From an uncultured Pseudomonadales bacterium (GTDB lineage: Bacteria > Pseudomonadota > Gammaproteobacteria > Pseudomonadales > Porticoccaceae), in assembly GCA_905478725.1 (NCBI GenBank), contig CAJQJT010000388.1, positions 1 to 6,437 of the forward strand: DNA of 6,437 nt, in the 5' to 3' direction. Below the pieces are notes generated by a model. The model did no database searches and was not told the DNA's origin. It saw only the letters and a list, made by a program, of their open reading frames with translations. Every line of letters starts with the position of its first letter. Position 1 is the first letter of the stretch. Below are positions 3,875 through 6,437 of this stretch, in pieces. A program made the position numbers and the translations under genes.

Positions 3875-6004
3875 ATGAATTGCTCTAAAATAATTACACC
3901 CATACTCACACTGTTTGCCAGCGTCTTTGCTCTGTTGGTTTTGTCTGTATCTGCGATGGCTGATCCTGGAATTGAAGAGATTGTTGTCTTCTCTGATTTT
4001 CGCGATTCCACGGCCCAATCTGCCACCTCGAGTTTAACTGTTTTGTCCAAAGGGCAGCTGGAAAGTCGAGCCGCCCAGCATCTAGAAAATGTTCTGAATC
4101 TAGCGCCTAATGTGAATAGTGCTGCAGGTGCATCCCGCGGGCGCTTTTTTCAGATTAGAGGTGTTGGCGAGCGTAGCCAATTCAAAGAGCCTTTAGATTC
4201 GTCAGTCGGGCTCGTTGTCGACGGAGTTGACTTCAGTAACCTTGGCTTGGCAGGTGGTATTTATGATGTCGACCAGGTCGAGGTTTTACGTGGCCCTCAG
4301 GGAACCACGTTCGGCTCCAATGCTATGGCAGGGCTTATCTACATACAGTCTGCGGCACCCACGGAGGAGTTTGAAGGGAGGGTCGATATCAGTTCAGGGA
4401 ACTATGACGCGCAGAGTATGGGTGTTGTTTTTAGTGGCCCGTTAAATAGTCAGCTGTTAGGTCGTATCGCGATCAATAAAAATACCAGCGATGGCTATAT
4501 TGAAAATACCTTTTTACAGCGTGATGACAGCAACAATATCGATGAGTTGTCAGCACGGGTTAAGGTGCGCTGGACGGCTTCTGCTGATTTGAATGTTGAT
4601 TTTACTGCAGTCTATATAGATGCTGACAATGGCTATGATGCCTTTTCCCTCAGCAATAGCAGAGTTACACGCTCTGATGCACCTGGCCATGATCGCCAGG
4701 AATCAACTGCCCTTTCAATACTGGCAACCTGGGAAGGTTCTGATGCTTATACCCTGAAAGCTCAGGTGACCACGGAGCGGTCAAATCTGGAATATGGGTT
4801 TGATTGGGACTGGTCGGATTTTGACACGGTCGGGGTGAGAGGTTTTGAAAATAATGTTCGTGACCGCCGAGCCAACAGTATTGATCTGAGATTCCTCTCC
4901 AAGCCTGGTAGCGAAATTCTTGGAGGTGCTAGCTGGGTTGCAGGCATTTATGCCTATGAGCGCGAAGTGAATCTCAGCTATAGAGAGGATGCCGATTATT
5001 ATGGTGCCTGGACTGATGGTCTGATCAGCAGCTTTGATAGCAGTCGCTATGCCGCCTATGGCCAGTTAGATTGGATGCTCAGCGAACAGTGGCTACTGTC
5101 GCTAGGCAGCCGTTTTGAGCATTTTGAAAATGACTACTTTGATAGCTTTGGTGTCGTCGGCGAATTAGAGGATGACTTGATTGGCGGTAAGCTCAGTTTG
5201 CAATACTTGGTGAGTGACGATGTGATGATCTACGGTGCCGTCAGTCAGGGTTACAAGACTGGGGGGCTCAATACAGACGCCTTTGGTAAAGCACTGGTTA
5301 GTGGCGATGCGGCCACCATAGCCCTTCTCAATGAGCAGTTAACCTATGAAGATGAGGCAGCGCTGAACTATGAGTTGGGGTTAAAAGGTAGCTACTTGGA
5401 TGCTTCTCTGGCAGTTAATCTCACGGCTTTTTATATCGATCGCCAGAATATGCATGCCAAATTGGCGCTGGAAATTACTACCGGCAATTGGACCTCTTAC
5501 CGAGCCAATGTCGATGGCAGTAACAATTACGGAATTGAGCTAGAGACCGACTGGCAGATAACAGAGCAATTTCGCGTTTTTGCTGCTTTGGGCTTACTGC
5601 ATTCCAAGCTGGGTGATTTAGTGGCCTTAGATGTTGATAAGGAGCCTTTAGATCAAGCGGGTCGCGACCAGGCTCATGCTCCTGAGTATCAGTTCAATGT
5701 CGGTGCGGCATATAGGTTTATGGATCATTATTCATTGACAGTGCAGATGGATGGCAAGGATAGTTTCTATTTTTCCAATAGCCACAATCAGCAATCCAGT
5801 GCGTATGAGTTACTTCATGCGAAGTTTAACTACCAGCAGGGCCCCTTGACTTTGTCCCTCTGGGGAAGAAATTTAGCGGATAAAGATTATGCTGTGCGCG
5901 GCTTTTATTTTGGCAATAACCCCAATAATGGTTGGATAGCTGAATCCTATACTCAGCTCGGAGAACCTAGGGTTTTTGGCATCAGCGGCAAATACGATTT
6001 TTAA
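3875..6004 (+). CDS. TonB-dependent outer-membrane receptor, likely for thiamin or a precursor
   Basis: A 709-residue outer-membrane active transporter driven by TonB-ExbBD. The start is ATG 3875, with GAGG (3865-3868) 6 nt upstream; an earlier in-frame TTG (3857) lacks this. A signal peptide (about 1-29) ends in SAMA before DPG. A TonB-box-like IEEIVV (33-38) follows, then the plug domain (about 45-160) with FQIRGVGERSQF, GLVVDGVDFS and QVEVLRGPQGTTFGSNA. The remainder is the beta-barrel, rich in alternating aromatic strands. It includes GYKTGGLN typical of these receptors and ends in GKYDF with the terminal Phe used by the BAM machinery. The substrate call rests on context: a TPP riboswitch upstream, and a thiamin-binding protein and PnuT-like permease downstream. 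Predicted thiamin-regulated receptors of this sort (called omr1 in comparative genomics) are known; siderophore receptors share the fold. Confidence 0.93.
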   Translation: MNCSKIITPILTLFASVFALLVLSVSAMADPGIEEIVVFSDFRDSTAQSATSSLTVLSKGQLESRAAQHLENVLNLAPNVNSAAGASRGRFFQIRGVGERSQFKEPLDSSVGLVVDGVDFSNLGLAGGIYDVDQVEVLRGPQGTTFGSNAMAGLIYIQSAAPTEEFEGRVDISSGNYDAQSMGVVFSGPLNSQLLGRIAINKNTSDGYIENTFLQRDDSNNIDELSARVKVRWTASADLNVDFTAVYIDADNGYDAFSLSNSRVTRSDAPGHDRQESTALSILATWEGSDAYTLKAQVTTERSNLEYGFDWDWSDFDTVGVRGFENNVRDRRANSIDLRFLSKPGSEILGGASWVAGIYAYEREVNLSYREDADYYGAWTDGLISSFDSSRYAAYGQLDWMLSEQWLLSLGSRFEHFENDYFDSFGVVGELEDDLIGGKLSLQYLVSDDVMIYGAVSQGYKTGGLNTDAFGKALVSGDAATIALLNEQLTYEDEAALNYELGLKGSYLDASLAVNLTAFYIDRQNMHAKLALEITTGNWTSYRANVDGSNNYGIELETDWQITEQFRVFAALGLLHSKLGDLVALDVDKEPLDQAGRDQAHAPEYQFNVGAAYRFMDHYSLTVQMDGKDSFYFSNSHNQQSSAYELLHAKFNYQQGPLTLSLWGRNLADKDYAVRGFYFGNNPNNGWIAESYTQLGEPRVFGISGKYDF

Positions 6005-6017
6005 CTTAGCAGAGTAA

Positions 6018-6023
6018 AAGGAG
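6018..6023 (+). promoter_or_regulatory. Consensus Shine-Dalgarno of the YkoF-like gene
   Basis: AAGGAG lies 6 nt before ATG 6030 and fixes that start. It is much closer to consensus than the sites of the flanking operon genes, so the small protein may be made in greater amounts than the receptor from the same transcript. Confidence 0.7.
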
Positions 6024-6029
6024 CTTTAT

Positions 6030-6278
6030 ATGCAGGTTACGATTGATATCAGCATGTACCCCAACCGGGAGGAATTTATTCCTCCCATTGATGGATTCAT
6101 TGAAAGAATTAATCAGTTTGATGATTTAAAGGTCACAACGTTTCCAACCAGTACAGTGGTGCAGGGTGAATATAAGCACGCCATGAACGCTGTGCAGGAG
6201 ACTATAGCCGCCTGTTATCTGGAGTTTAATATGGCGGTCTATGTGGCAAAAATTATCCCCGGTTACGAGGCGCTATAA
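6030..6278 (+). CDS. YkoF-like thiamin/HMP-binding domain protein
   Basis: An 82-residue protein forming a single ferredoxin-like alpha-beta domain of the YkoF / MTH1187 (thiamin-binding) type. The recognisable pattern is a first strand, VTIDISMYP, a helix from FIPPIDGFIERINQ, the strand LKVTTFPTSTVVQGEY (34-48), a long helix (HAMNAVQETIAACY) and a last strand, AVYVAKIIPGYEAL. Bacillus YkoF has two such domains and binds thiamin and its pyrimidine moiety HMP. This one is a single repeat and would presumably dimerise. There is no signal peptide, so it acts in the cytosol. It lies 25 nt after the receptor stop and 3 nt before the PnuT start, under the same riboswitch. The likely job is binding or handing over imported thiamin or HMP; a regulatory role is possible. 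The exact family assignment is from memory of the pattern. Confidence 0.78.
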   Translation: MQVTIDISMYPNREEFIPPIDGFIERINQFDDLKVTTFPTSTVVQGEYKHAMNAVQETIAACYLEFNMAVYVAKIIPGYEAL

Positions 6279-6281
6279 AAG

Positions 6282-6437
6282 ATGTTTGATTGGGTCAATC
6301 TTGAGACTCTGGCGGTAGTGTTAGCTATCGCCTACCTAGTGCTCGCCATTAAAGAGAATAGCCTCTGTTGGTATTGCGCGTTTTTCAGCACCGCGATCTA
6401 TGTGTGGATTTTTGGTGATGTAAGCCTCTATATGGAG
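6282..6437 (+). CDS. pnuT: PnuC/PnuT-family vitamin permease, N-terminal part (partial)
   Basis: The gene runs off the right edge with 52 codons visible. The translation starts MFDWVNLETLAVVLAIAYLV, followed by LAIKENSLCWYCAFFSTAIY and VWIFGDVSLYME. This matches the first two membrane helices of the PnuC family, with the characteristic LAIKEN-x-x-CWY turn. PnuC proteins carry nicotinamide riboside by facilitated diffusion, and the PnuT branch carries thiamin. Thiamin is preferred here because the gene follows a TPP riboswitch, a TonB receptor and a thiamin-binding protein. It starts 3 nt after the YkoF-like stop, which implies translational coupling; GAGG (6267-6270) is 11 nt upstream. In related loci a thiamin kinase gene often comes next, beyond this window. 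The family is usually about 190-220 residues, so roughly three quarters is missing. Confidence 0.85.
   Translation, partial: MFDWVNLETLAVVLAIAYLVLAIKENSLCWYCAFFSTAIYVWIFGDVSLYME

Overview
The window looks like chromosomal DNA of a Gram-negative, probably marine, gammaproteobacterium. The evidence is a TonB-dependent outer-membrane receptor with a signal peptide, an Acs C-terminus of the proteobacterial type, a LysE/RhtB exporter, and a thiamin-salvage locus of the receptor plus PnuT kind known from marine gammaproteobacteria. A Cellvibrionales/SAR92-like host is my best guess, by inference only. No rRNA, tRNA, CRISPR array or insertion sequence is visible.

Layout. The window opens with the last 48 codons of acetyl-CoA synthetase (2-148). 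A promoter-bearing gap leads to an exported or membrane-anchored glycerophosphodiester phosphodiesterase (311-1171) and then an XRE-type regulator (1287-1607). Positions 1608-2110 are the least ordinary part. They hold a well-placed Shine-Dalgarno sequence, a 24-codon small ORF built on four tandem 12-bp palindromic units (1658-1732), a convergent 60-codon reverse-strand ORF (1748-1930), and a promoter-like segment. A LysE/RhtB exporter (2111-2767) and a divergent Tag-family DNA glycosylase homologue (2919-3590) follow, all apparently separate transcription units.

The right half (3702-6437) is one coherent thiamin-acquisition operon: extended -10 promoter, TPP riboswitch (3721-3799), TonB-dependent receptor (3875-6004), YkoF-like thiamin/HMP-binding protein (6030-6278), and the start of a PnuC/PnuT-family permease (6282 to the edge). 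The inferred path is outer-membrane capture of thiamin or a precursor, inner-membrane entry through PnuT, and cytosolic binding by the small protein. TPP would shut the operon off. The spacer after the aptamer contains segments that can pair as a ribosome-binding-site sequestor and an alternative anti-sequestor, so control is probably at translation initiation.

The thiamin operon is functionally clear and mostly matches known biology. The small ORF with 12-bp palindromic repeats beside the XRE gene is the best candidate for something undescribed. The glycosylase homologue that appears to lack the catalytic-pocket glutamate and the zinc ligands of classical Tag is the next most interesting.
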